Below, one piece after another: positions 22,402 through 34,308 of a stretch of DNA of 64,000 bases. The notes beneath the pieces are model-generated. The model did not search any database. It saw only the letters and a program-made list of their open reading frames with translations, and was not told the DNA's origin. Positions within the stretch are counted from its first letter, which is position 1, and each line of letters opens with the position of its first letter. The stretch is from Pantoea vagans (GTDB lineage Bacteria; Pseudomonadota; Gammaproteobacteria; Enterobacterales; Enterobacteriaceae): NCBI RefSeq assembly GCF_001506165.1, contig NZ_CP011427.1, forward strand, positions 3,286,001 through 3,350,000. Reading direction: 5' to 3'. Position numbers and translations under genes: made by a program.

Positions 22402-24126
22402 TTATGTCCTCTCCGTTTTGCTCAACCACATCTCGTCCATCGAGCCACCACGAATCTGCATTGGATACACGTGCTCGCTGCCATCAATATTCACATCCAC
22501 AAACACCAGACGCCCTTTCGCCAGGGTATCCAATGCCAGCTGTAGCTTCTCTTCCAGCTCGGCAGGATGGGCAATCGAAATCCCCACATGGCCATAGGCT
22601 TCCGCTAAACGCACGAAGTCAGGCAGAGATTGCATGTAAGATTGCGAGTGGCGACCGGAATAGATCATGTCCTGCCACTGCTTCACCATGCCGAGGAAGC
22701 CGTTGTTCAGGTTCAGCACCAACACCGGCAGATCGTACTGCAGCGCGGTCGACAGCTCCTGAATATTCATCTGGATACTGCCATCGCCGGTAACACAGAT
22801 AACGGTTTCATCAGGCAGCGCCATTTTCACGCCCAGCGCCGCTGGCAAGCCGAAGCCCATGGTGCCGAGACCGCCGGAGTTGATCCAACGACGCGGCTTG
22901 TCGAACTGATAGTAAAGCGCAGCAAACATCTGATGCTGACCCACGTCAGAGGTGACGTAAGCATCGCCTTTGGTCAAACGCCAGATGGTCTCAATAACTG
23001 CCTGCGGTTTGATCTTGTCACTGGTGCGGTCAAACTCCAGACACTTGCGGCTACGCCAGCCATCAATGGTCTGCCACCAGTCACGCAGGCTATCCAGCTC
23101 TTGTTTGGCATCGCTTTGCGCCAGCATTTCCAACATCTGAGACAGCGTTTGTTTGGCATCGCCAACAATCGGAATATCCGCGCTCACCGTCTTCGAAATC
23201 GACGTTGGGTCAACGTCGATATGCATGATGGTGGCGTTCGGGCAGTATTTCGCCAGATTGTTGGTGGTACGGTCATCAAAACGCACACCAATGCCGAAAA
23301 TCAGGTCGGCATTGTGCATCGTCATGTTGGCTTCATAAGTCCCGTGCATGCCGAGCATGCCCACACACTGACGGTGTGTGCCAGGGAACACGCCCAGCCC
23401 CATAAGCGACGTGGTCACTGGGATGTTCAGCTGTTCTGCCAGTTGCAGCAGTTCCGCTTCACAGCCTGACATAATTGCGCCACCACCGGCGTAAATCACC
23501 GGTTTGTGTGCGGCCAGCAACGTTTGCAGAGCACGCTTGATTTGCCCTTTGTGACCCTGAATGGTCGGGTTATATGAGCGCATGCTCACTGTTTCCGGCC
23601 AGACATACGGTAATTTGTTCGCAGGATTCAGGATATCTTTTGGCAGATCGATCACCACCGGGCCTGGGCGACCACTTGCTGCCAGCCAAAAGGCTTTTTT
23701 CAGCACGGTTGGGATCTCTTCCGCGTTTTTCACCAGGAAGCTGTGCTTCACCACTGGACGGGAAATCCCGACCATGTCGCACTCCTGGAACGCATCGTAA
23801 CCAATCAATGAAGAGGGTACCTGTCCCGACAGAATCACCATCGGAATAGAATCCATGTACGCGGTAGCAATACCGGTAATCGCATTGGTTGCGCCCGGGC
23901 CTGAGGTGACCAGCACCACACCGACTTCGCCGGTTGCGCGCGCCAGACCATCAGCCATATGCACTGCGCCTTGCTCATGGCGAACCAGTACGTGGTCAAT
24001 ACCACCGACCGTTTGCAGCGCATCATAAATATCGAGCACCGCTCCGCCCGGATAGCCGAATACTTGCTTAACGCCCTGATCGATTAACGAACGGACGACC
24101 ATTTCGGCTCCTGACAACATCTCCAT
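22402..24126 (-). CDS. ilvI: Acetolactate synthase III catalytic subunit IlvI
   Basis: IlvI is a thiamine-diphosphate and FAD enzyme that condenses pyruvate with pyruvate or 2-ketobutyrate, the first common step to valine, leucine and isoleucine. The ATG at 24126 gives 574 residues (E. coli length) starting [18 protein letters not shown]; an in-frame codon at 24162 is less likely. The catalytic glutamate lies in [13 protein letters not shown], and [15 protein letters not shown] with the following NLNNGFLGM is the thiamine-diphosphate site. In E. coli ilvIH is Lrp-activated; no Lrp motif could be defined by eye in its upstream region. Confidence 0.98.
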   Translation of the reverse strand: MEMLSGAEMVVRSLIDQGVKQVFGYPGGAVLDIYDALQTVGGIDHVLVRHEQGAVHMADGLARATGEVGVVLVTSGPGATNAITGIATAYMDSIPMVILSGQVPSSLIGYDAFQECDMVGISRPVVKHSFLVKNAEEIPTVLKKAFWLAASGRPGPVVIDLPKDILNPANKLPYVWPETVSMRSYNPTIQGHKGQIKRALQTLLAAHKPVIYAGGGAIMSGCEAELLQLAEQLNIPVTTSLMGLGVFPGTHRQCVGMLGMHGTYEANMTMHNADLIFGIGVRFDDRTTNNLAKYCPNATIMHIDVDPTSISKTVSADIPIVGDAKQTLSQMLEMLAQSDAKQELDSLRDWWQTIDGWRSRKCLEFDRTSDKIKPQAVIETIWRLTKGDAYVTSDVGQHQMFAALYYQFDKPRRWINSGGLGTMGFGLPAALGVKMALPDETVICVTGDGSIQMNIQELSTALQYDLPVLVLNLNNGFLGMVKQWQDMIYSGRHSQSYMQSLPDFVRLAEAYGHVGISIAHPAELEEKLQLALDTLAKGRLVFVDVNIDGSEHVYPMQIRGGSMDEMWLSKTERT

Positions 24127-24284
24127 TTTCTGCCTCCAGGCTTGAGGATCAGCACCCAGCAACGCGAATTATCCCTGCGCGACTGGCATACCGCTCTCTA
24201 TTCGCCAATTAAGATCAAAATCTTATGTTTATGCTCAGAACACAGAATTCATTTCTGTCTTCCAGGTACAGGGAATCTACTTTT

Positions 24285-24551
24285 AGGCTGCGTCCCGCCA
24301 TTATTCGCGGTGCCGTCACATCCCAAAAAGCCGTTATCAAGGCGGAGGGTGAAGGCCATAGTGGGCCTATGGCCAAACCCGACAACGATGAGAACGGCTT
24401 TTTGGGATGCGACCCGTAGGGCTGGAGCTAAATGGCCTTGCAGCTGCGTTATTCATCACGTATTTGGACCCACCAAACCTCGTGATTCATGCCTTGCCGC
24501 AAGGCCATTTAGCATCCAGCGGCATCCACGAATAATGGCGGGACGCAGCCT
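24285..24551. repeat. 267-bp three-way-junction palindromic element
   Basis: Three nested inverted repeats fold as a closed three-way junction. The outer stem pairs 24285-24307 with 24529-24551 (23 perfect pairs) and continues inward with 24309-24314 to 24521-24527 (one bulge). Arm 1 pairs 24315-24335 with 24393-24413 (20 of 21) and has an inner hairpin GGCCATAG/CTATGGCC at 24354-24374. Arm 2 pairs 24421-24444 with 24496-24520 (one bulge, one mismatch) and has an inner stem ATCACG/CGTGAT at 24455-24486. Only about seven bases between the arms are unpaired at the junction. It does not resemble ERIC, REP/BIME or RSA repeats as I know them. It may be a non-autonomous mobile repeat or a structured RNA; nothing else in the window matches it. 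Confidence 0.85.
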
Positions 24552-25062
24552 GAATTCTTTTAAGAGTAGGTCGATTACCATAACCGTAGAAAACCCGCCC
24601 TGCAAACGTCAGGACGCCACGGCGCGCTTAATCCGGCAGAAAAGGCACTGACGCGTGATAATTGCTCGCGAGGATTAAACTAATCGGACTGCACAACCAC
24701 AGAGGAATATGCTGGTTTGGCGATTATTTGCAGCGTGTTCTAAGAAATATGATTTTCATATTGCCTGACCGCTCAGTCCACAATTTCCCCTGAGAATTAC
24801 TTTCTGGCGTGATTAACTTTGAAATCCTGTATTCGCATGACATTGTGCTATGCAATGCGCTGAACGCTCTGTATAAAACCACATCTATCACCAAGAAAAA
24901 CAATTAAAATTCAACACCTTAAAATTAATTGGCTTTTTTAAAAGATTTTTTAGGATGATTAACCCCTTCAGGCAGCAGCTAATTAACGCCAATGCTCTGC
25001 ACAGCCAGATATTCACAGCAGATCGCCCTTAGCCACCTTAAGAAATACCCTTTCACTTAGGG

Positions 25063-25091
25063 TTGACTTCCCGCCGCAATCCCAGTATCAA
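25063..25091 (+). promoter_or_regulatory. leu operon promoter
   Basis: -35 TTGACT (25063-25068) and -10 TATCAA (25086-25091) with a 17-bp spacer, 33 bases upstream of the leuL ATG. Position and spacing match the E. coli leu promoter. Confidence 0.8.
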
Positions 25092-25113
25092 TATGGGCAA
25101 CACAAAATTTACG

Positions 25114-25259
25114 AGGTTCGAATCATGTCCCGTTCTTTCCGTCTACTCGGTCTACTACTAAACGCATTCAGTTTGCGCGGTAGACTTGTGGGCGGAATCA
25201 ATCACTGATTCGAACCTGAAGAAGTTTAAGAAACCCGCGCCGATGCGCGGGTTTTTTTA
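25114..25259 (+). promoter_or_regulatory. leu attenuator (leader RNA with terminator)
   Basis: The leader RNA shows alternative pairings. The 12-base AGGTTCGAATCA at 25114-25125 is exactly complementary to TGATTCGAACCT at 25206-25217. GTCTAC copies within the leucine-codon stretch can pair with GTAGAC near 25179. The terminator hairpin AAACCCGCGC/GCGCGGGTTT (25231-25240 with 25245-25254) is followed by a T run ending at 25258. This is the classical translation-coupled attenuation layout for leuABCD. Confidence 0.9.
25125..25208 (+). CDS. leuL: leu operon leader peptide LeuL
   Basis: A 27-residue leader, MSRSFRLLGLLLNAFSLRGR followed by LVGGINH, recognisably like E. coli LeuL (28 residues). 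It has a cluster of leucine codons at positions 7-12: CTA, CTC, then after one glycine CTA CTA CTA. CTA is a rare leucine codon, so translation pauses when charged leucine tRNA is scarce, and this controls folding of the downstream attenuator. Confidence 0.95.
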   Translation: MSRSFRLLGLLLNAFSLRGRLVGGINH

Positions 25260-25298
25260 TGCTCGCAACGGCGAAGTTAAAGCAAAAGGAAGATGACC

Positions 25299-27955
<2,657 letters not shown>

Positions 27956-27959
27956 TAAA

Positions 27960-29366
27960 ATGAAAAGCTTATACCAGAAGTTATTTGATGCACATGTCGT
28001 CCACGAAGCACCAAACGAAACCCCGTTACTGTACATCGATCGCCATCTGATCCATGAAGTGACGTCACCGCAGGCCTTTGATGGCCTGCGCGCCCACGGC
28101 CGCAAAGTGCGCCAGCCGTCAAAGACGTTCGCCACCATGGATCACAACGTTTCAACCCAGACCAAAGACATTAATGCGTCGGGTGAGATGGCGCGTATTC
28201 AGATGCAAGAGCTGATCAAGAACTGTGCTGAGTTCGGTATTCAGCTGTATGACCTGAATCACCCGTTCCAGGGCATCGTGCACGTGATCGGGCCTGAACA
28301 AGGCATGACGTTGCCAGGCATGACCATTGTCTGCGGTGACTCTCATACCGCCACGCATGGCGCGTTCGGTTCACTGGCCTTCGGCATCGGGACCTCTGAA
28401 GTGGAGCACGTCTTCGCCACACAGACCCTGAAACAGGGTCGTGCCAAAACCATGAAGATTGAAGTCCAGGGCGAAGCTGCCACGGGCATCACCGCAAAAG
28501 ACATTGTGTTGGCGATTATCGGTAAAACCGGCAGCGCCGGCGGTACCGGTCATGTGGTGGAGTTCTGTGGCCCGGCGATTGAAGCGCTGAGCATGGAAGG
28601 CCGTATGACGCTGTGTAATATGGCGATTGAAATGGGCGCGAAAGCTGGCCTGGTCGCGCCAGACGACACCACTTTCGCGTATCTGAAAGATAAGCAGTTC
28701 GCGCCAAAAGGCGAGCAGTGGGAAGAGGCCGTAGCTTACTGGCGCACCCTGAAGTCCGACAGCGATGCCAAATTCGATACCATTGTCACCCTGAACGCGG
28801 CTGATATCGCACCACAGGTGACCTGGGGCACCAACCCAGGCCAGGTGATGGCGGTGGATCAGGCTATCCCGAATCCACAGTCCTTCGCCGATCCGGTTGA
28901 GCGCGCCTCTGCCGAAAAAGCCTTGGCTTATATGGATTTGCAGCCAGGCATCAAACTGACCGACGTAGCCATCGATAAAGTGTTTATCGGTTCCTGCACC
29001 AACTCACGTATTGAAGATCTGCGTGCGGCTGCCGCTATCGCTAAAGGCCGCAAAGTGGCACCAGGCGTCGTCGCGATGGTGGTACCGGGTTCCGGTCCAG
29101 TGAAGGCGCAAGCCGAAGCGGAAGGTCTGGATAAAATCTTCCTGGAGGCGGGTTTTGAATGGCGTCTGCCGGGTTGCTCCATGTGTCTGGCGATGAACAA
29201 CGACCGTCTGAATCCAGGCGAGCGTTGCGCATCCACCAGCAACCGTAACTTTGAAGGTCGTCAGGGCCGTGGTGGTCGTACTCACTTGGTGAGCCCGGCG
29301 ATGGCTGCAGCTGCGGCGGTAACCGGTCGTTTTGCCGACATTCGTGAATTGACTCAGGGAGCTTAA
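27960..29366 (+). CDS. leuC: 3-isopropylmalate dehydratase large subunit LeuC
   Basis: LeuC is the aconitase-family, [4Fe-4S]-containing large subunit that with LeuD isomerises 2- to 3-isopropylmalate. The ATG at 27960 gives 468 residues (466 in E. coli) starting [14 protein letters not shown]; longer in-frame starts lie within leuB. Cluster cysteines are visible in [16 protein letters not shown] and [25 protein letters not shown] is a further active-site block. It lies four bases after leuB, with a GAGGAAA ribosome site overlapping the leuB end. Confidence 0.98.
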   Translation: MKSLYQKLFDAHVVHEAPNETPLLYIDRHLIHEVTSPQAFDGLRAHGRKVRQPSKTFATMDHNVSTQTKDINASGEMARIQMQELIKNCAEFGIQLYDLNHPFQGIVHVIGPEQGMTLPGMTIVCGDSHTATHGAFGSLAFGIGTSEVEHVFATQTLKQGRAKTMKIEVQGEAATGITAKDIVLAIIGKTGSAGGTGHVVEFCGPAIEALSMEGRMTLCNMAIEMGAKAGLVAPDDTTFAYLKDKQFAPKGEQWEEAVAYWRTLKSDSDAKFDTIVTLNAADIAPQVTWGTNPGQVMAVDQAIPNPQSFADPVERASAEKALAYMDLQPGIKLTDVAIDKVFIGSCTNSRIEDLRAAAAIAKGRKVAPGVVAMVVPGSGPVKAQAEAEGLDKIFLEAGFEWRLPGCSMCLAMNNDRLNPGERCASTSNRNFEGRQGRGGRTHLVSPAMAAAAAVTGRFADIRELTQGA

Positions 29367-29369
29367 GCC

Positions 29370-29975
29370 ATGGCGAACAAATTTACTCAGCACACCGGGA
29401 TTGTGGCCCCACTGGATGCCGCCAACGTCGACACCGATGCCATCATCCCTAAGCAGTTCTTGCAGAAAGTGACCCGCACCGGGTTCGGCGCGCATCTGTT
29501 CCACGACTGGCGCTTCGAAGATGACGCCGGCACCGTGCCCACCGCCAGCTTCGTGTTGAATAAACCGGAGTTTAAAGGCACCAGCATTCTGTTGGCGCGT
29601 GAAAACTTCGGCTGTGGCTCATCCCGTGAGCACGCTCCTTGGGCACTGACTGATTTCGGTTTCCATGTAGTGATTGCACCAAGCTTCGCGGATATTTTCT
29701 ACGGCAACAGCTTCAACAACCAGTTGCTGCCAGTGAAATTAAGCGATGAAGAAGTTGATGAGATGTTCAAACTGGTTGCCGCGCAGCCGGGTGTGACATT
29801 CACGGTTGACCTGGAAGCGCAGACGGTGACGGCGGGTGATAAGACCTATAGCTTTGAAATCGACAGTTTCCGTCGCCACTGCATGATCAATGGCCTCGAC
29901 AGCATTGGCCTGACGCTGCAACACGAAGCGTCCATTGCCAACTACGAGACCAGCCAGCCCGCGTTTTTACGTTGA
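29370..29975 (+). CDS. leuD: 3-isopropylmalate dehydratase small subunit LeuD
   Basis: LeuD is the small (swivel) subunit of isopropylmalate isomerase. It has 201 residues, the E. coli length. Family blocks: [14 protein letters not shown] near 19-32, [16 protein letters not shown] and [15 protein letters not shown]. It starts three bases after leuC and is the last gene of leuABCD. A palindromic repeat pair follows and separates it from convergent setA. Confidence 0.98.
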   Translation: MANKFTQHTGIVAPLDAANVDTDAIIPKQFLQKVTRTGFGAHLFHDWRFEDDAGTVPTASFVLNKPEFKGTSILLARENFGCGSSREHAPWALTDFGFHVVIAPSFADIFYGNSFNNQLLPVKLSDEEVDEMFKLVAAQPGVTFTVDLEAQTVTAGDKTYSFEIDSFRRHCMINGLDSIGLTLQHEASIANYETSQPAFLR

Positions 29976-29983
29976 TATAAACA

Positions 29984-30044
29984 GGTGCGCATGATGCGCA
30001 CCCTACGTAAAATGTGCCCTAAGGTCGCCATTTATGGCGACCTT
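29984..30044. repeat. Dispersed palindromic repeat pair; second half may terminate leuD and setA
   Basis: Two palindromes in tandem: GGTGCGCAT-G-ATGCGCACC (29984-30002), followed by CCTACG, and AAGGTCGCCA-TTTA-TGGCGACCTT (30021-30044). Both motifs recur at 51599-51703. The second is a perfect 10-bp stem next to short A/T runs on both sides, and it sits between convergent genes, so a bidirectional terminator role is plausible. Confidence 0.8.
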
Positions 30045-30047
30045 TAT

Positions 30048-31229
30048 TTATTGCGCATCCCGCACGCGTGACGCCAGTCCCAACGCGACTATCGCCATTA
30101 CCAACGCCAGCCAGTACACCGATTCATGTCCGAAGCGCTCACTGAGCGTGCCTTGGATCAATCCCGCAATGATTAGACCGGTCGAAATGGACGTGGTGAA
30201 CATTGTGGTAGCCGCACCGGCGCGTCCCGGCATCAAATCCTGGAACCACAGCATGCCAATCCCCGCCACAATGCCGATAAACGCGGCATTAAACAGTTGC
30301 AGCACCATCAACGCCGTGCGCGAATGGAACAGCACCAAACCGAGATAAAACAGAATGGCCGCCACCAGCGCCAGCAGCACTAACTTGCGTTTGCCAAACC
30401 GTTTTGCGTAGTGACCGGCCAATAGCATGATAGGGATCTCCAGCCCAGCCGCGGTACCCATCAACAGACCTGCCAGCTTTTCCGGCAGGCCCAACGTTGC
30501 GCTGATATACAGCGGCATATCGATGATATACATGGTGTTACACGCCCACATCACCACCGATGCGATGAATAGCATGCGCACCTGGCTGTCTTTCCATGGG
30601 CTGAGCTGGGTCAGCACTTGCTCGGGTGTGGCTGCAACACGCGGCACTGATGGCAGCGTGCGCCAGATCAGCAGCAAACTCAGCAGGAAAATCGCGGCCG
30701 CCACGCAAAACAGCGTCACGAAACCGTAGTTGAGCGCCAGTGCAAAAGAGAGCGGCGGGCCAATCACCCACGCCAGGGACAGCTGCGCACGCATCACCGA
30801 ACTGAACATCACCACTTCACGTGCCGACTGATCGGCATACTCACGTGCCAAGGCAAAGATCTGCGGAATCGCCACGCTAGCCAGTCCTGACAGCAATACG
30901 CCCACACTAATTAACGTCAGATAGTGACGGTTAAAGGCGAACAACAGGGCATTGAGCACCGCCATCAGACAGCAAAAAAGGATCAAATTACGCCGGTCAC
31001 CCCGGCTGTCCGAGCGCTTCGCCATCAACAGGCTAATCACAATCCCGGCTATGGCGTTAATGGTGAAAAACAATCCCACCCAAAACGGCCGCACCTGCAC
31101 TTCACGCGTCAGGAACAGACTGAGCGTGGGTGCCTGTAAGGCCCCTGCCACACCCGTCATAAAGGACACAGCCATAAAAGAGAGATAAACCGGATTGAGA
31201 CGGCGCTGGCGCGTTAACAGCGATTTCAT
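30048..31229 (-). CDS. setA: Sugar efflux transporter SetA (MFS)
   Basis: SetA is a major-facilitator exporter of sugars and analogues, induced with SgrS during glucose-phosphate stress in E. coli. The ATG at 31229 gives 393 residues (392 in E. coli), starting MKSLLTRQRRLNPVYLSFMA; an in-frame start at 31289 would run into the SgrS terminator. About twelve membrane segments. Conserved blocks: TGVAGALQAPTLSLFLTREV, FALAREYADQSAREVVMFSS and GMLWFQDLMPGRAGAATTMF. It lies directly behind SgrS in the same direction, so readthrough of the SgrS terminator probably gives the mRNA. Confidence 0.95.
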   Translation of the reverse strand: MKSLLTRQRRLNPVYLSFMAVSFMTGVAGALQAPTLSLFLTREVQVRPFWVGLFFTINAIAGIVISLLMAKRSDSRGDRRNLILFCCLMAVLNALLFAFNRHYLTLISVGVLLSGLASVAIPQIFALAREYADQSAREVVMFSSVMRAQLSLAWVIGPPLSFALALNYGFVTLFCVAAAIFLLSLLLIWRTLPSVPRVAATPEQVLTQLSPWKDSQVRMLFIASVVMWACNTMYIIDMPLYISATLGLPEKLAGLLMGTAAGLEIPIMLLAGHYAKRFGKRKLVLLALVAAILFYLGLVLFHSRTALMVLQLFNAAFIGIVAGIGMLWFQDLMPGRAGAATTMFTTSISTGLIIAGLIQGTLSERFGHESVYWLALVMAIVALGLASRVRDAQ

Positions 31230-31292
31230 GCAGAAATCCCTTTGAGGAGAATCGGACAACAGAAAAGAGGGTAGAAGATTCCACAGCAAAAC

Positions 31293-31428
31293 GAAAAAAG
31301 CCAGCAGAGAAAACGCTGCTGGCGGTGAAAATGCACCCTACTCAGAAAGAGGTTCTACGTCGGCAGAACCGCTGGCAGAGCGCCATTCATTGCTGAATGC
31401 CTCCCGCTCTTCCATTGCTGGGCAGTAT
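31293..31428 (-). ncRNA. sgrS: SgrS small RNA (5' end approximate)
   Basis: On the minus strand the 3' part reads GAGTAGGGTGCATTTTCACC and then a terminator hairpin CCAGCAG/CTGCTGG followed by six U (31294-31323). This closely follows the E. coli SgrS 3' end, which contains the ptsG-pairing and Hfq-binding sequences. SgrS represses glucose transporter mRNA under sugar-phosphate stress. The location between setA and divergent sgrR is diagnostic. The 5' end is estimated from a possible -10 CATATT at 31435-31440. The RNA would be about 136 nt, shorter than the 227 nt in E. coli. Confidence 0.85.
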
Positions 31429-31483
31429 GCCTCTAATATGGGGCAGGAAAAACTGAGCGATTCTGAGAAGGAGTTCCCCTTTT

Positions 31484-33145
31484 ATGTCCTCTGCGCGACT
31501 GCAACAGCAGTTCATCCGCCTGTGGCAAAGCTGCCAGGGCCAGGATCAGGAAACCACACTAAGCGAGCTGGCCGATCTTTTACACTGTTCACGACGCCAT
31601 ATGCGTAACCTGCTCAATGCCATGCAGGCCGCAGGTTGGCTGATCTGGCAGGCAGAGGCGGGGCGCGGTAAACGCTCCACTTTAAGTTTCAATTACACCG
31701 GTTTGGCACTCCAGCAGCAGCGCGCCGAGGATCTGCTGGAGCAGGATCGCATCGAGCAGTTGGTGCAACTGGTGGGTGACAAGGATCAGGTGCGCCAGAT
31801 GATCGCCGCCCACCTTGGGCGCAGTTTCCGTCAGGGGAAACACATCCTGCGCGTGCTCTACTACCGCCCATTGCCTAATCTGCTGCCCGGCTCGCCGCTG
31901 CGTCGCTCTGAAACCCATCTGGCGCGACAAATTTTCAATGGCCTGACGCGAGTAAATGAGGAAAAGGGGGAAGTCGAACCGGATATCGCCCATCACTGGC
32001 AGCAAACCTCACCGCTGCACTGGCGATTCTTTTTGCGACCGGCGATTCGCTTTCATCATGGTCGTGAACTGGAGATGGAAGATATCATCGCCTCGCTGGA
32101 CCGCGTGCGCACCCAGCCGCTGTTTTCCCATATCGAGAATTTGCATTCCCCGGCGCCCTGGACGCTGGATATCCACCTGAGCCAACCTGACGATTGGTTG
32201 CCCTGGCTGTTGGCTAGCGTCAGTGCCATGATCCTGCCGCGCGAATGGCCCACGCTGCGCCATTTTTCACGCCAACCCATCGGCACCGGACCCTACAGCG
32301 TGGTGCGTAATCAGCAGACACAGCTAAAAATCGCCGCCTGGGATGACTATTTTGGCTATCGCGCCTTAATTGATGATGTGTCTATTTGGGTATTGCCTGA
32401 GATCAGTGATGAACTGGTGTACGCCGGGGTGAAACTGCAGGGTGAAACCGCGGATGAGAAGTCCGAAGAGAGCCGGCTTGAAGAAGGCTGCTATTTTCTG
32501 CTGTACGATCAGCGGTCCGAACGTGGACGCGATGCCCATTTTCGCCGCTGGGTCAGCTATCTGTTCAATCCCATCGCCCTGCTGAACCATGCAGGAGTAG
32601 GTTATCAGCGCTACTGGTTCCCGGCGTACGGTTTACTGCCGCGCTGGCACCATCGTCGCGACCTGACGCCTGCCACAAAACCTGAAGGGTTAACGCAACT
32701 GACACTCAGTTGGTACAGCCATCATGTCGAACATGAGGGCATCGCAAATGCGTTACGTCCGCTACTGGCGGAACAAGGTGTTGAGCTAATTACCCAAGAA
32801 CTCAGCTATGAAGCGTGGTTCGAGGGCGCGGGTGAAAGCGATATCTGGCTCGGCAGCGTCAATTTTACGTTACCACTGGACTACGCACTGTTTGCCCAAC
32901 TGTACGAGCTGCCGCTGATGCATCACTGTGTGCCCATTGACTGGCAAGCCGATGCTGAACAGTGGCGACAAAAAAACCTGCCTCTGGCCGAATGGAGCAA
33001 ACATCTGGTCAACAATGACTTCATCCATCCGCTGTTTCACCACTGGTTATTGCTTGAAGGTCAACGCAGTATGCGTGGGGTGCGCCTGAACACGCTCGGC
33101 TGGTTTGACTTTAAATCGGCCTGGTTTGCGCCGCCGGAGTTGTGA
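31484..33145 (+). CDS. sgrR: SgrR transcriptional activator of sgrS
   Basis: SgrR activates sgrS when sugar phosphates accumulate. It has 553 residues (551 in E. coli). An N-terminal winged-helix domain ([20 protein letters not shown], about 26-45) is followed by a solute-binding-protein-like domain ([20 protein letters not shown] onward). AGGAG precedes the ATG at a good distance. It is divergent from SgrS across about 55 bases where its own operator should lie. Confidence 0.97.
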   Translation: MSSARLQQQFIRLWQSCQGQDQETTLSELADLLHCSRRHMRNLLNAMQAAGWLIWQAEAGRGKRSTLSFNYTGLALQQQRAEDLLEQDRIEQLVQLVGDKDQVRQMIAAHLGRSFRQGKHILRVLYYRPLPNLLPGSPLRRSETHLARQIFNGLTRVNEEKGEVEPDIAHHWQQTSPLHWRFFLRPAIRFHHGRELEMEDIIASLDRVRTQPLFSHIENLHSPAPWTLDIHLSQPDDWLPWLLASVSAMILPREWPTLRHFSRQPIGTGPYSVVRNQQTQLKIAAWDDYFGYRALIDDVSIWVLPEISDELVYAGVKLQGETADEKSEESRLEEGCYFLLYDQRSERGRDAHFRRWVSYLFNPIALLNHAGVGYQRYWFPAYGLLPRWHHRRDLTPATKPEGLTQLTLSWYSHHVEHEGIANALRPLLAEQGVELITQELSYEAWFEGAGESDIWLGSVNFTLPLDYALFAQLYELPLMHHCVPIDWQADAEQWRQKNLPLAEWSKHLVNNDFIHPLFHHWLLLEGQRSMRGVRLNTLGWFDFKSAWFAPPEL

Positions 33146-33148
33146 GGC

Positions 33149-33177
33149 TTTCACGCTGTCACAGAAGTGTCTAAACT
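33149..33177 (+). promoter_or_regulatory. Candidate thiBPQ promoter
   Basis: TTTCAC (33149-33154) and TAAACT (33172-33177) with a 17-bp spacer, immediately after the sgrR stop and just before the TPP riboswitch. Not a strong match at -35. Confidence 0.4.
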
Positions 33178-33182
33178 AGGCC

Positions 33183-33262
33183 GTTCTCAACGGGGTGCCC
33201 TTTCCGGGCTGAGATAAACCCGTCGAACCTGATCCGGTTAATACCGGCGTAGGGATTTGAGA
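33183..33262 (+). promoter_or_regulatory. TPP riboswitch (thi box) of thiBPQ
   Basis: All conserved thi-box blocks are present in order: CAACGGGGTGCCC, GGGCTGAGATAAACCCGT, CGAACCTGATCCGGTTAATACCGG (read in two parts) and CGTAGGGAT. It precedes thiB by about 60 bases. The thiB ribosome site AAGGAG (33310-33315) is preceded directly by CTCCTT (33304-33309), suggesting a ribosome-site-masking expression platform. Thiamine diphosphate binding is expected to lower transporter synthesis. Confidence 0.96.
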
Positions 33263-33321
33263 TGTCCATTAACTCAGATCCTTTGCGACTCGAACTTATT
33301 ATTCTCCTTAAGGAGCGCAAA

Positions 33322-34308
33322 GTGTTAAACAAAGTCCTGCCTCTGGTCCTGCTGGTTGCTGCCCCGGCTTTCGCCGCCAAACCGGTACTCACCGTGTATA
33401 CCTATGATTCCTTCTCTGCGGACTGGGGTCCGGGCCCGGCGGTTAAAAAAGCCTTTGAAGCTGAATGTGGCTGCGAGCTGAAATATGTCGCTCTGGAAGA
33501 TGGTGTGTCACTGCTCAACCGCGTGCGCATGGAAGGCAAAAACAGCCAAGCCGATGTGGTGCTGGGCCTCGATAATAATCTGGTGCAGGCCGCAGAGAAA
33601 ACCGGCTTGTTCGCCAAGAGCGCCGTGGACACCAGCAAACTCCAGTTACCGGATGCCTGGCACAACGACACCTTCATTCCGTTTGACTACGGCTACTTCG
33701 CATTCGTTTACGATAAGAATAAGCTGAAGAACCCGCCGAAAAGCCTGAAAGAGTTGGTGGAAAGCCCTAAGAAGTGGCGCGTGATTTATGAAGATCCGCG
33801 CACCAGTACGCCAGGCCTCGGTTTACTGCTGTGGATGCAGAAAGTGTACGGCGATCAAGCACCTGACGCCTGGCAGAAGCTGGCAAAAAAGACCGTCACG
33901 GTCACCAAGGGTTGGAGTGAAGCCTACGGTTTGTTTCTGAAAGGGGAAAGCGATCTGGTGCTGAGTTACACCACCTCTCCGGCTTACCACATCATTGAAG
34001 AGAAAAAAGAGAACTACGCGGCAGCACCTTTCAGCGAAGGGCACTATTTGCAGGTGGAAGTTGCAGCTCAACTCGCCAGCAGCAAGCAACCGAAACTGGC
34101 GCAGCAATTTATGCAGTTTATGGTCTCTCCGGCCTTCCAGCAGACCATTCCCACCGGCAACTGGATGTATCCAGTGATTAAAAGCGATCTGCCAGCGGGT
34201 TATCAGTCATTGTCCAAACCGGCGACGGCGCTGCAGTTCACACCTGCACAAGTTGCTGACCATCGCGCCGATTGGATCAGCGCATGGCAACGCGCCGTTA
34301 GCCAATAA
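33322..34308 (+). CDS. thiB: Thiamine ABC transporter periplasmic binding protein ThiB
   Basis: ThiB binds thiamine, thiamine phosphate and thiamine diphosphate in the periplasm. I chose the GTG at 33322 because AAGGAG lies six bases before it and the product (328 residues, 327 in E. coli) then begins with a clean signal peptide, VLNKVLPLVLLVAAPAFA, before AKPVLTVYTYDSF. The ATG at 33262, next to the riboswitch, would add 20 unlikely residues. Conserved block: WGPGPAVKKAFEAECGCELK with the paired cysteines. The stop overlaps the thiP start by one base (TAATG). Confidence 0.96.
   Translation: MLNKVLPLVLLVAAPAFAAKPVLTVYTYDSFSADWGPGPAVKKAFEAECGCELKYVALEDGVSLLNRVRMEGKNSQADVVLGLDNNLVQAAEKTGLFAKSAVDTSKLQLPDAWHNDTFIPFDYGYFAFVYDKNKLKNPPKSLKELVESPKKWRVIYEDPRTSTPGLGLLLWMQKVYGDQAPDAWQKLAKKTVTVTKGWSEAYGLFLKGESDLVLSYTTSPAYHIIEEKKENYAAAPFSEGHYLQVEVAAQLASSKQPKLAQQFMQFMVSPAFQQTIPTGNWMYPVIKSDLPAGYQSLSKPATALQFTPAQVADHRADWISAWQRAVSQ

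Larger units (their letters stand above)
24127..25124. other. Gene-free kilobase between ilvI and leuL (leuO absent)
   Basis: About 1 kb separates the divergent ilvI and leuL starts. In E. coli this space holds leuO, a LysR-family regulator of about 314 codons. No LysR-type helix-turn-helix or long frame is visible in any frame. The stretch contains the structured element at 24285-24551, an AT-rich tract at about 24880-24960 and the leu promoter at 25063-25091. The ilvI promoter must lie within roughly 24130-24280 but no convincing -35/-10 pair was found. Confidence 0.75.

Noticed and set aside
22630..23469. 279-codon plus-strand frame opposite ilvI
   Set aside because: It is an antisense shadow of ilvI, with histidine and arginine-rich, feature-less sequence.
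24142..24651. 169-codon plus-strand frame across the ilvI-leuL gap
   Set aside because: It runs through the palindromic element and part of ilvI in antisense, has no ribosome site and no recognisable protein features.
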